Shown: positions 1 to 10,620 of the stretch, one piece after another | How positions within the stretch are numbered: the stretch's first letter is position 1 | How the letters are laid out: every line of letters begins with the position of its first letter | Assembly: GCA_029204225.1 (NCBI GenBank) | Contig: CM055096.1 | Coordinates: 3,049,676-3,113,675 of the forward strand | DNA: 64,000 nt | Reading direction: 5' to 3' | DNA from: Diphasiastrum complanatum | Lineage: Eukaryota > Streptophyta > Lycopodiopsida > Lycopodiales > Lycopodiaceae | Program-made: the position numbers and the translations under genes | Notes under the pieces: model-generated | The model's input: the letters and a program-made list of their open reading frames with translations, nothing else | The model's database searches: none | Told to the model about the DNA's origin: nothing

Positions 1-336
1 TGAGAGTCCATCGATATACATTCTGTTGAGTCGATTTGAAAAAACTTTGAGTTATTATTTCTAATTTTGGCGTTGCTTCCACGATAGATGACCTTAAACC
101 ATTTTACGTCAAAAATAAAGTATTTGTTGTTAGTCTCATGATCGACTTCATAAATATTTTGCAATGTGCCGACATATTCTAGGTCACCCGAAATGACATT
201 AGGGTCCCTCCCACTAGAACAACTCTCTTGTTGAAAGTTGGCCATTATACCACAATCATATGTACGTCGCTTGTTGTCAACTCTCTCAACACAGGTAATG
301 GTGTCCATATGCCTACATGGCAGTGTATGATGTATA
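1..336 (-). pseudogene. CACTA transposase C-terminal exon, DUF4216-like
   Basis: An acceptor site (TGTTTTAG on the minus strand) opens an exon at 336 that stays open to the window edge. Its translation contains 'VDNKRRTYDCGIM', then 'GTLQNIYEVDHETNNKYFIF' and 'DVKWFKV', the pattern of the DUF4216 domain that follows DUF4218 in CACTA transposases (an aromatic-rich block ending in W-F-K-V). No stop is seen in this exon. The protein would continue to the left of the window, so its end cannot be judged. Confidence 0.75.
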
Positions 337-436
337 CTAAAACACAAAAAGAAAAAACAAATGTGTGTAATTAGAATACTATTCTTAAATTGAGTAGTAC
401 AAAAACAAAACTTTGCATAAACAATATTACACTAAC

Positions 437-1130
437 CTTCCATCCACATCCGCGAACAAATTCCCATTCTAATTTGGTCACTTCTTCTCCATTTTCGGAT
501 GCTTTTAGCATCGTATCAAAAACCCATTCACAAGAGAATTTTGAAGGTAAAGGCTCCAAAGGTTTGTCGTTCTCCAACACCCTTCTTCTTCTTCGATTGA
601 TATTTCTTCTTCGTTTCAATGTTATGTTTCTTTCCTTTTTGGCTTCTTCATACCTTGAAATCCACTTTTCCATTTGTCCACAATTATATAATATGAATGT
701 GTCAATTTTCTCTTTTAATTGAGGTGAAAGACTTTTTTGCACACCATTTCCTTGTGGTACTTCACCCTTAACAGGTTCATCTTCTTCTTCACACCGCATT
801 TTTGGACTTGCAGGATGCAATTGTGAGATTATTTCGGTGATATAAAACAAAGATTCCTGTACAAGCCAACTTTCTGCAATGCTACCTTCTGGCCTTGCCC
901 TTTGTCTCACAAAGTCCTTCAAAACTTTCATAAAGTGCTCAAGGTAGAACATCCATCTCGTGTGCACAGGTCCTGCAATTGATACTTCTTCAACCAAATG
1001 CACTAGAAGATGGACTTGTATATCCAAAAAGGAAGTTGGAAAATCTCTTTCCAACAAACATACTATTTCAATCATTTGGATTTTCATGGAATCCAATTCA
1101 CTATATTTTATTTCTTTTGAGGAAATCCAC
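437..1130 (-). pseudogene. CACTA transposase exon, DUF4218 domain
   Basis: The exon is bounded by CTTGCAG (acceptor, 1131-1137 side) and by GTTAGT (donor, 431-436) and is open throughout. It encodes 'ERDFPTSFLDIQVHLLVHL' followed by 'GPVHTRWMFYLEHFMKVLK' and 'RARPEGSIAESWLVQE', the diagnostic run of DUF4218. A lysine/arginine-rich stretch lies further on (about 207-220 of the minus-strand reading frame). The exon end 'EWEFVRGCGWK' joins plausibly to the DUF4216 exon at 336. Its intactness contrasts with the decayed core exon upstream. Confidence 0.85.
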
Positions 1131-1239
1131 CTGCAAGATTGATAGTACATTAGATTGTTTAACACATAAAAAAATTGAAATATCACATATTTATACAAGT
1201 GCTTAAAAAAATATACAAACCTAATCATCGATGACAAAT

Positions 1240-1925
1240 TGTAAAACGTATTTCGTACATCATCGTTGAAGAGACCTCAAATAGAAAGTGGAAGTATGAA
1301 TTGCAACATCTTATGACAATCATGTGATTTCAATCCACTTAATTTACCATCTTTGGTAAATGACTTGCATAAAGAATGTGCATAGCCTATTGGAGTTCTC
1401 ATTTGTTTTATGACATGTTTAACATAAGAATCCACGACATGCTAGGTGGAATCTCATCTCCACCTTCGGTGTATTGAATCCAATAGGGTCTTTTCACATT
1501 GGCCGCTTGTAGATCTTTACGAGCTGCAGAGTTGTCTTTTATGCCAATGATGTGGTTCCATAAGTATTCACCGATATTTTTAAATATGTGCATAGGATCC
1601 AATAGATGGTTTATCAATAAATTCCTCCAATAGGATAATTTATGAAAAATAGACAACCATTTCATTCCATGAAGCGTCGTGATGTTTAAGCCATTCACCA
1701 TGTCATTCCACTACTCCCATGCGTGGGGGTGGTGGTGTAGTTAGAGGATTATCTCCTCGCCCTCCAAAAAATTGCCTATTCAACATTCAAAAAGGATGAT
1801 CAGGCGGCAAGTATTTGCGATGATTTTTGTACACCACTTTTTTTAACATATTTGTGCTGTGTTGAACCTCCAAAAGTGGTCCACAAATATAACATGCGTT
1901 GTAACGCGATGTGGTTAAACCTGCA
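1240..1925 (-). pseudogene. CACTA transposase core, C-terminal half (Transposase_21), degraded
   Basis: The segment 'LLDPMHIFKNIGEYLWNHII' near 1540-1620 is the conserved D-x-M-H-[IV]-x-K-N motif of the TNP2/Transposase_21 catalytic region. Upstream pieces such as 'NACYICGPLLE' and 'YLPPDHPF' also match the family, but they fall in different frames with intervening stops. This exon has lost coding integrity. Confidence 0.75.
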
Positions 1926-2012
1926 TAGTTCATAAACCAAATTAAAAATAAGCTTAGTTAAATATACTCAAACATTAAGCCCTAAAATGTATTAGATTCA
2001 TTGTATAGATAC

Positions 2013-2745
2013 CTGAACATTCGCTTAGACCGGGGTAGTCATGCATCGTCCACATTAGAATTCCACGAACAACAAAGTTTCGTTGTTGTAAAGGTCTTGA
2101 GATGTTGAAAGCGTGAATACCATTCCAAAGAATGCTTAATTCATCAATCAAAGGTGCAAGATACACATCCATGTTCTTGGCCTTGTACTTTCCTGAAATC
2201 AATAAAGCCAATAACAAGTGTCTTGTTTTAATACTCAACCATGGAGGTATGTTGTAATCAATAAGCACAACTGGCCATGTGGACCAAGTTGACGCTTGAA
2301 CGCTAAAAGGATTTACGCCATCCATAGCAAGGCCAAATTACGAGGTTCGTTTTTAAACTCAGACCATTGGTCTTCAATATGTTTCCATGCAGGTGAATCA
2401 CTTGGTACTCGCATCACATCATCCGTAGATCAATTTTTGACATGCCAATCCATTAGTAGTGCCAAAGATTTATATCGAAATAAACGTTGCAATCGTGTGA
2501 TGACTGGAAAATGTCGTAACACTTTTTGTGGCACTTTATCCCCTTGTACGTCATCTCGAAAACGTGAAGCGTTACACACTGGACATTGAAGCTTTTCTGA
2601 ATGCTCACCTCTATATAGAACATGGTCTTCTGGACATGCATGTATTGTGTCGTAATCCATTCCAAGCACAGTCATCATCTTTCATGTTTCTTTTCATGTT
2701 TTAGGTATCACATTTTCTTTCAGAAGTATTCGATGAAACAACCTA
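2013..2745 (-). pseudogene. CACTA transposase core, N-terminal half (Transposase_21), with nonsense codon
   Basis: The frame reads 'DYDTIHACPEDHVLYRGEH' and 'CPVCNASRF', then 'LALAMDGVNPFSVQ', 'YNIPPWLSIKTRHLLLALLI' and 'DVYLAPLIDEL', all hallmarks of the plant CACTA transposase core (the M-D-G-V-N-P-F and P-P-W/K-x-K motifs). One in-frame TGA follows 'DWHVKN'. The family normally has a basic residue there, so a CGA to TGA change at a CpG is likely. The exon closes at a GTATCT donor just after 'YPGLSECSG'. Confidence 0.85.
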
Positions 2746-2836
2746 AAAAAAGAGCAATGTGAGTTGTTAGAAAAAAAAAAATTAACTTAATGTAAATATG
2801 CTATAAAGTATAATAGTTGTGTTATGCATTAAGTAC

Positions 2837-3230
2837 CCGAATGAAGATGTCACGCTACGATCACTCCATTTGTATGTTGCTTGAAGGTTTAGAATAAGAA
2901 TTGACGTAGCTAGTCTCAAAATGGATGCTCCAGGATATAGAGTAGTGTCTGCCTCCTTGCGCAATAGAATCTCGTCTTCATCCATCTCAAATTGTTTGTG
3001 ATCTCCGTTTTCATTAGAAGATGCATGCATATCATCATTCTCAGTTGTTTCAAAGTAAGATTCAAACATGTTGTGCATTGCTTCATCGTGTTGCACCTCA
3101 TCATCATAATCATTAGAATCAAGTTGATTACTCTCTTTTCCAATTGTGTTTGCCTCTTCAACTTGTTTCATTCTTTGTTTTCTCATGTCTATCAAAACTT
3201 AATGTTGATTGTAACTAAACATGGATGAAT
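2837..3230 (-). pseudogene. CACTA transposase acidic N-terminal region
   Basis: The frame encodes an acidic linker ('DSNDYDDEVQHDEAMHNMFE') followed by 'EADTTLYPGASILRLATSI' and 'ATYKWSDRSVTSSFG'. The latter is the TNP2 signature in which a 'LYPG' motif precedes a K-x-x-x-x-W-S-D block. It ends at a GTACTT donor. Its position between the Cys-rich domain and the transposase core fits the family order. Confidence 0.75.
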
Positions 3231-3346
3231 CAACTCCGTGGAATGGCATTCGATGTATTGGCTACACACATGAAACAAATTGCATAAGTGACATATATAG
3301 ATTGACGAAGATTATAATAAAAAACAATCATATAAAATAAACAAAC

Positions 3347-3490
3347 CTCAACGTCTTCCAAATTCAATGGTTGACCTTCTTCTTTTCGTCCAAACTTCCA
3401 CAAATGATTTTCAACAATGCGTCTTTCACGCATCTTTTGTCCATCACACTTGAGGCATGTGCACCATATTTTATTTTGAAAATAATTTCT
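3347..3490 (-). pseudogene. Transposase-associated Cys-rich domain exon of the CACTA gene
   Basis: An exon bounded by CGTAG (acceptor) and GTTTGT (donor) encodes 'IWCTCLKCDG', then 'IVENHLWKFG'. The C-x-C-x-x-C ... H-L arrangement is that of the transposase-associated domain (Transpos_assoc) at the N-terminus of plant CACTA transposases, probably a DNA-binding zinc module. A further 67-bp exon with good splice signals (3593-3659, 'SNQSSDEDSTQVNK') lies upstream. Confidence 0.75.
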
Positions 3491-3659
3491 CTACGAGAAA
3501 CAAAAATCAAGTACATGTCACTTTAGCACAATATTTTAACTTATAATAAAAAAAAATTTATGAACAAGAACACATGCATGTTGATTACTTACCTTGTTAA
3601 CTTGAGTACTGTCTTCATCGCTAGACTGATTTGAATGTAATTCATCTCGTTGTGATAAC

Positions 3660-5130
3660 CTGCATATATGCATAAGTACAAAACACAATTAACATAATAT
3701 TATTGTATGATTCTAATGTTTTAATTTTTAGATATATATATTCTTATACATTGTCGCTTACACGATTCTTATGCCAATCTTGCTGCAGGTTCGAGCTCTA
3801 CACGCATACCTCTATTCTTTTGTTAACCCAGGTACGAAAGTCCCACTCCAATATGCATTAACCTTTTTGTGGGACTTTTAATATCGTAGGGCCCAAATGT
3901 CAAGTTAGTGAATAAAGTTGGGTTTCCCTCCAATTTGGATGGTTTTCCATTCTTTTTTAAATTTGAATAATTAGGGAGACAAAAATGGACCAATAAGATT
4001 CAGAGGCCAGAGTCCTCCTCTCTATTATAAAAAGATACCAACTCAACTACGCCAATTTTTCAGTTTGCAGCATGTTTGTTGGATGGTTAGCTTGCATTAG
4101 GCATCTTGTCGTTGCATGAATAGTGTTAGATCTGCATTTAGGGTTAGTTTGGGAGTGATTTTGCTTGATTTGAGTGGATTTGCTTGTTTGAAATCTAATC
4201 TAATTGTAAAATAAGAAAAGCTATTCAGATCACCAATCTTAAGACCATTTGGATCTGAGATATCAGAGAAAACAGCAAAAATCAGTCAAATCTGCCAGAT
4301 TTTGGTCAAAAAGAGACAAAAATCGACATCAGAGCTGATAACTTTTTGCCCTCTTTTAAAAAACCTTCGCCGAGTTGCAGACACCTTTGGTTTTGATCAC
4401 AGAACCTTTAGTTTGAAGGAAAAAGTTTAATTCCCAGCAGATTTTCATAAACATCAAAAAACTTGTCAAAAAAATCCAAAAAATCACCAAAACCCTAAAA
4501 ATACAGAAAAAACAACCTTCGTCCGATTCACTGAGCATAGGTGTGATTCAGATCTATCTACTACTAGGTCGACAAAGAATAATACCAAAAATAGAAGGGT
4601 TTTCAGAGGATCAGTTGTCATATTGCCATATTTTTGCCAAAAAAATCACTTTTTTGCAAAAATACCAATATTACTCTTGATCCTTCGCCAAAACCTTCGT
4701 CGAGTCTCCAAAACATTTTATTTATAGTAAAATACTATTTCTAAGTCTGGCGAATATTCTTCTGTCCAGATCATAGAAAATCTTGCTTTTTACTCTCGCC
4801 AAACTACAGATACTATATTTTCTTGTGTCAGAAACCTTCGTCGCATTGTTGAACCTTTGCTGAGCCAACCCTCGCCTAGGGAACTTTCGTTAGTTTTATT
4901 TTTAGGTTCTGATTTTTCAGATCAAGTCTCTGTCAAAATTTTGGTCAAATATGATACAGTCTGATTTGGATTCTGAAATTTATTTCATTTTTTAGAAGTA
5001 TCGATTAATTGAATTTCAAAATCTTTTTCACGATATAGAAATTAGATTCTTGAAAAGCAGAATAGATCTAGCATATCTAATCTGAGATAATTTTTGATTA
5101 AAAAATCTAGATCCAATCTCATTGTCTGCT
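3660..5130 (+). other. Gypsy-1 upstream region: possible LTR end and long leader, no gene
   Basis: No coding frame is supported. A TATA-like TTATAAAAAG sits near 4025-4035 in a sequence resembling an LTR promoter, and the following kilobase is probably the untranslated leader of the Gypsy element whose gag starts near 5140. The leader repeats a short motif CCTTCGCCGAG / CCTTCGTCGAG at least five times (about 4365, 4515, 4680, 4695, 4840). I could not fix LTR boundaries or a primer-binding site. Confidence 0.4.
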
Positions 5131-5139
5131 TGATCTAAA

Positions 5140-6520
5140 ATTGTAAAGATGGCTGTCCTGGAGCTTTTCTGGGAGGTGCTCCTCAGGATGTCAATCCAAT
5201 TACTGTTAGAAGAGCGCCCCGTTTGGATCTACCCAAATACAATGGATTAACAGATCCAGTTAGATTTCTTTAGATCGATGTTGAATCATGTAAATTTAAT
5301 GGCGAATTTTCTCTCAAGATAAACTTAAGCTATTTCCTATGGCCTTAACAGTTGCAGCACAAGATTGGTACTATAATCAAGATGAAATTGAGCGTGCAGA
5401 TTGGGAGGTTGTTAAAAGAGCCCTTATCATGCAGTTCAAACCTCGAAAGTTTATGGAAGACCCTTTCCTAATTTTAAGTAAAATTAAAATGGGAAAGCGA
5501 GAAATGGTTTGAGATTACATTGAACAGGTGAAACGCCTCATATCTGAGAGCTGATTAACGAAAATGCCATGATTATGTGGTTTTTGTCAGGTTTACCTAA
5601 ACGAATCAGATGTGAGCTGAAATGCCATGATGAGTATGCACTCTTGCAAAATGCTATGGATGATGCAATTCGGGAGGACGATGAAGATTCAGATGATGAG
5701 CCAAATATCAGTATGTTGCCTTATACAGCAGGGCAAACTACTACGACATCCACCACTACTGCATTCACAAATGTCAACGCTACTGTAGACATGATGCTCA
5801 ACAAGTTTGAGAAACTAGGAAAGAACCAGGAGAAACAGATGGAAAAGTTGCAGTCGCAATTTGATGAGAAGATCAAAGCATTGGAAGATTTCCATGGAAA
5901 AGCAAACAAGAAACCTAAAAAGTTTGCGAAGACTTTTCTTACCAGGGAAAATGTCTGGTGTTCTATTTGTACAGGAAATCACACAGTGAATGAGTGTCCT
6001 CATTTGAAAAAATGACTGGAAATCAGTGTACGTCATTTGTGTAATTCGCCTGATCATAAGACTGCTTTTTGCAACTTCAATCCTCGGATAATTCAGCAAC
6101 GGTATGTCCAAATGAGATATCAAAAACCATAGTATGGAGGAAATCTAGCAGATAGACCTTGACAAACCGCTCTTGGATACCCGGAACGTTTAGCCTTACC
6201 TGCCCCACCAAAGCACTCTGTTCCTCCTGCCAATTTGATGGAACCAGAACTGTACAGAAGTGTTGAGCAATGGAACAATGTAATGATCGAGAAGGTGGAT
6301 CTTCAGAACAATATGCTATTTATGCTTCCGCACAACAATAAGCCTCTAGAAACTGGACCAGAGCACCGCTTGGATGCTTTTCCTGTGGAGAAAATCACAG
6401 AGTTGCGAAATGTCCAAATAAAAAAAAAATTCTACCATTCTATCGTGATTGTGATTATGGGCATTGCTATAAAGACTGTCCAGCAAGACCGAAGCCACCA
6501 CCAGCTACAATTTCTATAAA
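5140..6520 (+). pseudogene. Gypsy-1 gag with several zinc knuckles, frameshifted
   Basis: Gag-like sequence starts with 'APRLDLPKYNGLTDP' (retrotrans_gag core) but is frame-broken before 5569. The open stretch 5569-6015 has a coiled, Lys/Glu-rich linker and ends in a CX2CX4HX4C zinc knuckle (C-S-I-C ... H ... C). A second knuckle, 'CFSCGENHRVAKC', lies at about 6372-6410 in another frame, followed by 'CDYGHCYKDC' near 6451-6480. Several knuckle-like blocks in one gag are unusual and fit an expanded nucleocapsid. Gag would coat the RNA intermediate in the cytoplasm. Confidence 0.7.
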
Positions 6521-6521
6521 T

Positions 6522-7085
6522 TTGATAACTATCAAGCAAAGACCAGTAGCTCATAATAAATCAAGTGTACCCTTGATGGTGGTCACCAGACCACAGAAGC
6601 AGAAAGAACCAATAACGAATCCAGTACCTACTGATTCTATATCATTGAAAGTAATACCAACAGCATCTGGAGTCTATCCCAATCTTCATGCAGATAAAAG
6701 AAGATATCAGGATATGAGGCAATGGATTAAACATCTGCAAGAAGAAGAGGAACTAGAAGCTGCTAAAGCAACAACCGAAGTTCGTTCTTCACCATTGCAG
6801 CCACCAAGAAATTCACGTACAAATATGAATGATCGGTTGCATCATCATGCGAAATCCTTCAAAATGACTGAACCGGAAGTGCCGCAAACAGAATTGCTCA
6901 TGAATATTTTATCTAGTAAGATTAATATTTCATTGGGAGAGTTCCTGAAGTTGGTGCCAAAAGCAAAAGAAGTCTTATTGCAAAAGTTAGCTCAAGCAGT
7001 ACCAGAATCCATCAAGAGCCACTTTCAGAATCCAATGAAGTACTCCATGTCGGAGCTGCTTGGGAAAGTGAACAAAAGAATATAA
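6522..7085 (+). pseudogene. Gypsy-1 spacer region between gag and protease
   Basis: A 187-codon open frame rich in Lys, Glu, Pro and Thr with no catalytic motif. It includes a predicted helical Lys/Glu-rich segment ('MRQWIKHLQEEEELEAAKA'). It lies between the nucleocapsid knuckles and the aspartic protease, where plant Gypsy elements of this layout carry a long, poorly conserved linker. No function can be assigned beyond position. Confidence 0.5.
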
Positions 7086-7089
7086 CTCT

Positions 7090-7400
7090 GCCAATACAAC
7101 ATAGACAATTTTCTAAGAAAAAAGCTGTGATAGATGGCAGTTCAGGAGTTAACCTGATTTCTACAAAGCTATGTACAAAATGGGGCCTTACAAAGATAAA
7201 GCCTGTGACTTTTGCCATTAAACTAGCTGATCAAACAACAGTTCATCCGCGAGGAATGGTTGAAGATGTACCAGTCAGAATTGCAAGAATACAGTTCTTC
7301 ATTACTTTTGTAGTAATGGACTTACCAGAAGTGCCAAATGTCTACCGAATCCTATTGGGACATCCATGGTTACAAGTTGTGCAAGTAATTCATAACTAGG
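7090..7400 (+). pseudogene. Gypsy-1 retropepsin-like aspartic protease
   Basis: The frame has 'AVIDGSSGVNLIS', the D-G-[GS]-S-G-V-N form of the retroviral-type active site found in many plant Gypsy elements, and then 'YRILLGHPWLQ', the usual I-L-G-x-P-W-L second landmark. A stop follows at 7397-7399 where the polyprotein should continue, so this is a fossil. Confidence 0.75.
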
Positions 7401-7928
7401 GTACCGGAAAAATCACTTTTGAAAATCGTGAACGTGCAGTCAAAGTTGATCCTGCAACTTGGACTATCAGACTAGTGGTTCAAAAAGAGGATGATGATTC
7501 ATCAACAATGGATCATGCTTCTGACCGTCCAGAGAAAAAATTGGGAGCTCATTACGATTTTCAAACAGATAGTGTCAACTGAAATGAACCTCTTGTACAG
7601 TAGGATATATGTGTCAACAAGATAATCAATCAGATTTGAGTGAGATTGTATTATTGGATCGAACCTTGGATACAGCGATTACTTTTTCATTGAATGTGCT
7701 GAATGTAGCTTGGATATCAATGAAACCTATACCAGATCTGATTGAAGATGACAATGATGACAATGCAAAACTTACGGATGCGCAGATTCTCAATCATATG
7801 GATTCGAACAAATTTGGAGTGCGTATCATTCCTAATGAACCAACAGTTAACCGCCCAAAGCAATTATATTGAAGGAAGATAGGATCACAAGATCAATGAC
7901 AAAGAAATAAGCCAAGCAACATTATAAT
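7401..7928 (+). pseudogene. Gypsy-1 protease-to-RT linker, interrupted
   Basis: Gypsy-type linker sequence continues in mixed frames, starting with 'GTGKITFENRERAVKVD' right after the protease. An 87-codon open piece lies at 7609-7872. It contains no recognisable domain. Confidence 0.4.
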
Positions 7929-8810
7929 ATGCTCCTGAAATGGAAAAATTCCCCTCAAAAGATTAATTCAGAGAATGTGCCACCCTTACTAGATAAAGCC
8001 AAAGGGAAAGTCGAAGAAGATGCTACAAGTCAGAATTCTAGCAAGATATCATTGTCTCGGAAGTCATCACCTCCACGATCAATTCCTGCTAAGAAGGCTA
8101 AGCGAAGATCCAAGACAAGTCCTTTCGAAAAGGAACAAGCATATGTAGTCCATCATGATATGCCCGAACATTTTAGACGTTATACATTAGATGATCTGGT
8201 TATCATGTTACCTAAAGCACATCGTGAACTTGAAGAACATGTGCCAGACTCAAAAGACATTTATGATGGTCCGGCTAGGACACAGCCAATGAATCTTGCT
8301 GAACCAGGAAAATCGAAAAAGATTGTACAAGTTGGTTCACAACTTAATCCTAAACAATATCAAGCACTTTGCATGTTACTTATTAAGTATCAAGATTGCT
8401 TTGCATGGACTTATCAAGATGTAAAGGGTATTTCGACATCAGTTATTGAACATACCATACCTTTAGTACCTGATGCAGTTCCAAGGGTTAGGAAGTTCTA
8501 TCGCTGTAATCCTAATGTTGTGGATCTGATAAAGAAAGAACTTCAGCGATTGCTTGACGCCGATTTCATTTATGAGATCGAGCATACCGAATGGATCTCA
8601 CCAATTGTCATTGTTCCTAAGAAGAATGGAAAATTGAGAATTTGTGTGAATCTCAAGGCATTGAACAAAGTGACCCGGAAGAATCACTTTTTGTTACCTT
8701 TTACTGAAAGCATTTTGGATTGCCTTGATGGCGCGAAAGCTTATAGTTTTCTAGATGAATTTAGTGGTTACAACCAGGTGAAGATAGAATTATTCAACAA
8801 CAGAACGTGA
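7929..8810 (+). pseudogene. Gypsy-1 reverse transcriptase, truncated before the catalytic YxDD
   Basis: The frame holds the RT N-terminal landmarks in order: 'NPKQYQALCMLLIKYQDCFA', the 'HTIPL' block, 'LLDADFIYEI', then 'WISPIVIVPKKNGKLRICV' and 'LDEFSGYNQVKI'. Normally the D in 'D-x-x-S-G-Y-x-Q' is followed about 70 residues later by the YxDD loop. Here the frame ends a few residues on and the next recognisable sequence is RNase H. The polymerase is therefore inactivated by an internal deletion. Confidence 0.85.
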
Positions 8811-8935
8811 GGCGTTAGCCATGAGTTTTTCTGTTTGAAAATTTCGTCACTATCTCATGGAAATGCACTTGCATTTTATACGGATCACCAGTCGTTATTT
8901 TACTTGGTAAACAAGACGGGCAATACTGGACGTAT
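8811..8935 (+). pseudogene. Gypsy-1 RNase H fragment
   Basis: A short frame reads 'FYTDHQSLFYLVNK' followed by 'NTGRIA', matching the T-D-H-x-[AS]-L-x-Y-L/-G-R-I-A segment of Gypsy RNase H. It joins directly to the interrupted RT, so most of RNase H and half of the RT are missing. Confidence 0.7.
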
Positions 8936-9540
8936 TGCAAGTACCAGAATTAATCATGTTTTCACATGATGACATGGGCGGAGGACACTTCTCTTTAGAT
9001 ATTACTGTTCGCAAACTTTTGCAATCAGGTTGTTGGTGGACTGCATTTCATAAGGACACAGAAAATTTTATTCAAACATGTGATGTTTGCCAGCAAGCAC
9101 GACAGCCTATTGGACAAAATTATGAACCCTTGCATCCGGTTTTATCGCAAGCACCATTTGAAAAATGGGACTGGATTATGTTAGTCCTATTCATCCTGCT
9201 GCGCAAGGATCTCAGGCCAGATACATTATCGTAGCAACTGATTATATGACCAAGTGGGTTGAAGCCAAAGCAGTCAAAGTTGCTGATGCAGAATCTACGA
9301 CCAAGTTTCTCTATGAAAATATTATAATCAGATTTGGATGTCCAATCGAGATTGTCAGTGACCGGGGTATACAATTTGTTAATCAAACTATAAAGTGTTT
9401 ATTGGAAGATTTTTTTGTTATACACAGATTTAGTACTCCTTAGTATCCCGGAGGGAATGGTCAAGCTGAATCTTCCAATAAGATTCTCTGCACTATTATG
9501 ACGAAGACAATTGAAATGAGTTGGACTGATTGGGAACATA
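8935..9540 (+). pseudogene. Gypsy-1 integrase, one frameshift
   Basis: The HHCC zinc finger is visible (H in 'SHDDMGGGHFS', C-x-x-C in 'TCDVCQQ'). A frame change near 9165 leads to the catalytic core with 'GLDYVSPI', 'VATDYMTKWVEAKAV' and 'EIVSDRG'. The glutamate-bearing motif 'NGQAES' follows after a stop near 9441. The D, D, E triad can be traced but not in one frame. Confidence 0.8.
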
Positions 9541-9606
9541 AACTATATGCAACTGTTACATACCTATGTAACTAGCAGTTCTTCAGACCCCTAATAGTCC
9601 ATTTAG

Positions 9607-10620
9607 TGTTGGGGGCTAAATGGCAAGGTACCCTTACGATTAAGGGTATATGCCCTTGGATAAGGACATGCAAGTGACTATACCTTAGTTGGAGGTATGG
9701 AGTCACGTGATCCTTGGATAAGGGGTACCCGTAGTATTAAGGATAGGTACCTTAGATTAAGGTACTAGTGTCCTTGGTTAAGGGCAGGTAGGTGTCTATG
9801 CCTTGGATGGAGGTATGGAACCTAGAGAGGTGTTAGAAAGTCATTGGATGAGTATTTTTCTAAACCTTGGGCCTCAACCTTGAACCATATCACTTTATTG
9901 GTCTAGGACCAAAGTATACATGCACAACTTGGCCAATGGGACCTAAAGTGTCCATTGAGTTCCCAACTCCCACAAGAAAGACATTCAAAGAGTCATAGGT
10001 TATGGAAGGAGTGTCTTGACCTTCCATAAGCCTATGGAGGTTCTTGGAGATTCTTTAACTCCCCTAGGCTTCTCTCTCTCTCATTGGATGAGCATGGAAC
10101 TCCATAGTGCATTGAAGGGGTCCATGGGCCATCTATATGAGGGTAGTAGGGCACCCATTCAGAGGGGGAGATCTCTCTTGTTTGCTTTGCTTATGCTCTA
10201 GTGTTGCTACTCGTGTGTAGAGTGCTTTCTTGTGGTAGTATTCTTGAGGTTTGGATCTTGCTTACGGAGTGTTGTGGTATGCTTGTGATTTGTTATGGTT
10301 AGCAAGGGGGATCTAGATAGGTCTTGCTTGGAGCTTGGATCTAGCTATGGTTGGGTGGTGAATACTTGAGGCCAGCTTGTTATCTATCTTTGTGTTTAAA
10401 GAGTAGGGACACAGGTGGAGGAGAGATCCTTGGAGGCTTGCAGATCCTTACTTGCAGGTGGAGGCATCTTAGCTTGGAGTTGGGGAGCATCTTGAAGCTT
10501 GCAGGTTGCTTGGAGGATATTTGGAGGCTCTACCTTGGATTTGGAGGACTTCCTCACCTCTACTTGTAAAAGCAGCATCAGAACTAGACAAAGGATGGTA
10601 ACCTTTCTAACCTTCTTCAA
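9607..10620 (+). repeat. LTR-like sequence, probable 5' LTR of Gypsy-2
   Basis: The sequence switches at 9607 to a block starting TGTTGGGGGCT. Its first 200 bases repeat a short motif around CCTTGGATAAGG and CTTGGTTAAGG at least five times (9650-9790), as in the U3 enhancer region of plant LTRs. The block ends somewhere before the AT-rich leader near 10600. A partner 3' LTR is absent, so the boundaries are estimates. Confidence 0.45.

Larger units (their letters stand above)
1..3659 (-). mobile_element. CACTA (En/Spm) transposon, decayed TNP2-type transposase gene
   Basis: Reading the minus strand from 3659 down to 1 gives, in order, a short exon, a Cys-rich transposase-associated domain, an acidic segment, a Transposase_21-like core, a DUF4218 domain and a DUF4216 domain. 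That order is typical of plant CACTA TNP2 proteins, which cut and paste the element in the nucleus. Several exon borders have clean GT/AG signals. The gene is broken by at least one in-frame TGA in the core and by frame breaks around 1700-1900. No CACTA terminal inverted repeat was found; the left end lies outside the window, and the right end should lie between 3660 and about 4000 but was not seen. The family assignment is firm; activity is very unlikely. Confidence 0.88.
5130..9560 (+). mobile_element. Degenerate Ty3-Gypsy retrotransposon (Gypsy-1)
   Basis: Pieces of gag, zinc knuckles, protease, reverse transcriptase, RNase H and integrase follow one another in Gypsy order on the plus strand, all in shifting frames with stops. 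The RT stops abruptly in the palm region and resumes in RNase H, so about 1.5 kb of pol has been deleted. No matching pair of LTRs could be placed. The element cannot transpose on its own. Confidence 0.88.
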
